This document shows positions 32,013 through 32,674 of a stretch of DNA of 32,674 nucleotides, in pieces. Origin of the DNA: Pelistega indica (GTDB lineage: Bacteria; Pseudomonadota; Gammaproteobacteria; Burkholderiales; Burkholderiaceae_B); the NCBI RefSeq assembly GCF_000506865.1, contig NZ_AYSV01000020.1:1-32674 (forward strand), written 5' to 3'. The stretch's first letter is position 1. Each line of letters opens with the position of its first letter. A program made the translations under genes and the position numbers. A model generated the notes under the pieces. It did not search any database. It had not been told where the DNA came from and saw only the letters and a list, made by a program, of their open reading frames with translations.

Positions 32013-32267
32013 TTAGTTAAGTTGTTGGGTTTGTGGTTCAGTAAATGTTACGGCAATGGGGTCATACCCATCATCTTCTAAAAGCTCGTTAACAGCTTGC
32101 ATAATACGGTCGATGCTATAGCTAGTGGTCTCGATACCTCCTAAAAAAACATCTTTGACGAAAAGATCATTACCATAATCATCTGAAAATTTAAGGCGTA
32201 GCTTTTCAACCATATCTCCGTTATCAACTGTTTCGGTAACAGTGATAGATATTTTTGATACTTTCAT
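32013..32267 (-). CDS. Small hypothetical early protein
   Basis: 84 residues with a ribosome site AGGACA upstream. A beta-hairpin-like start (SKISITVTETVDNGDMVEKL) precedes a helix (SYSIDRIMQAVNELLEDD) and a polar tail. No family recognised. Lies 12 bases before the next gene of the leftward operon. Confidence 0.5.
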   Translation of the reverse strand: MKVSKISITVTETVDNGDMVEKLRLKFSDDYGNDLFVKDVFLGGIETTSYSIDRIMQAVNELLEDDGYDPIAVTFTEPQTQQLN

Positions 32268-32278
32268 AATTACGTGTC

Positions 32279-32569
32279 CTATGCGTCAGCGTCTGTAAAA
32301 TATGCTATTGAGTGACCAGTTATACTAGACGTGATGACTTCTTTAAATACTAAATTTTTAAATCCAAACTTAGCCAATTCTCGTTTAGCTTTATCAAGTG
32401 GTACCATTGATTGTTTATAACGGTTCGCTACACTATATAAGTTTTTGCCATAGCTAGTGGTATCTTTGACAAGGTCTATACCTACGCTATATTTATCATT
32501 CTGGTACATTTCTACTGGACCAGCGTTACCTCTATATTCATATCCTTTAGGGATGGTTATGTTTTGCAT
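32279..32569 (-). CDS. Small hypothetical protein, first complete gene of the leftward operon
   Basis: 96 residues, with AGAGGTGG in front of the ATG. A beta segment (YEYRGNAGPVEMYQND) is followed by helices (VPLDKAKRELAKFGFK). Unknown family. The 105 bases between it and the window edge hold no gene, only a repeated TGGTAA motif near the ribosome site. Confidence 0.5.
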   Translation of the reverse strand: MQNITIPKGYEYRGNAGPVEMYQNDKYSVGIDLVKDTTSYGKNLYSVANRYKQSMVPLDKAKRELAKFGFKNLVFKEVITSSITGHSIAYFTDADA

Positions 32570-32580
32570 TCGCCACCTCT

Positions 32581-32597
32581 TGGTAACAGTATGGTAA
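32581..32597. promoter_or_regulatory. Two TGGTAA copies spaced one helical turn apart
   Basis: TGGTAA at 32581-32586 and 32592-32597 repeat with an 11-base period just upstream of the first leftward gene's ribosome site. This could be a binding site for a repressor or activator; I could not identify a promoter with confidence in the remaining bases. Confidence 0.3.
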
Positions 32598-32674
32598 TAG
32601 ACTCGTATGGTGTTGTCTCACATAAGAACATTCTTAGATTTTGATGCACCTGCTTAATTTCGCAAAAATATACG

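Noticed and set aside
1-32674. tRNA genes, insertion sequences, integrase or attachment sites
   Set aside because: None recognised on either strand by reading; there is no lysogeny gene, which supports a lytic lifestyle, though genes outside the window cannot be excluded.

Overview
The window is part of a tailed double-stranded DNA phage genome, most likely a short-tailed (podovirus-type) lytic phage of a Gram-negative bacterium. The evidence is a scaffold/major-capsid pair, a connector and nozzle set with no tape-measure or sheath gene, an ejection-protein cluster that includes a lytic transglycosylase and a 2684-residue polyvalent protein, a T4-type lysozyme, and a compact replication and repair operon. 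I see no terminase, portal, DNA polymerase, RNA polymerase, integrase, tRNA or CRISPR, so the genome must continue past both ends. The host cannot be named from the sequence.

Rightward half (26-22203): a four-helix membrane protein (holin-like) and a single-span coiled-coil protein (spanin-like); a small fibre-like protein; two small helper genes; scaffold; major capsid protein; a capsid-associated protein that seems to continue in the -1 frame; and a strong intrinsic terminator at 4836-4879. After the terminator come connector/adaptor genes, Cys-rich and beta-rich fibre-like genes, a nozzle/propeller gene split by a frameshift at a GGGG run, a possible GNAT-fold protein, and the ejection cluster (329, 448, 317 and 2684 aa). 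Two small Cys-rich proteins and the endolysin close this half. Most genes abut or overlap (TAATG, ATGA), indicating one long late operon.

Leftward half (32569-22200): small acidic early proteins, a Cas4/RecB-like nuclease with four Cys, a small membrane protein, a VRR-NUC nuclease, an SNF2/SF2 helicase, a coiled-coil protein, a Cys4 protein with an SSB-like acidic tip, an AEP primase-DUF927 helicase, a stand-alone copy of that helicase's C-terminal domain, and finally an HslV/proteasome-like peptidase. The last gene meets the endolysin tail to tail, the two stop codons sharing the palindrome TTAA.

Most unusual points: the HslV-like protease with T1, D17 and K33 intact but no ATPase partner in view; the duplicated helicase C-terminal domain; the injected polyvalent protein with an AT-rich MuF-C/PBECR-type toxin domain, an HEAWH zincin and a linker of PDLF-type motifs plus 15 prolines; a GCAA-tetraloop hairpin that contains the likely ribosome binding site of the primase-helicase; 20-base direct repeats in the only AT-rich intergenic region; and two coding frames broken at homopolymer runs, which may be recoding, mutation or sequencing error.
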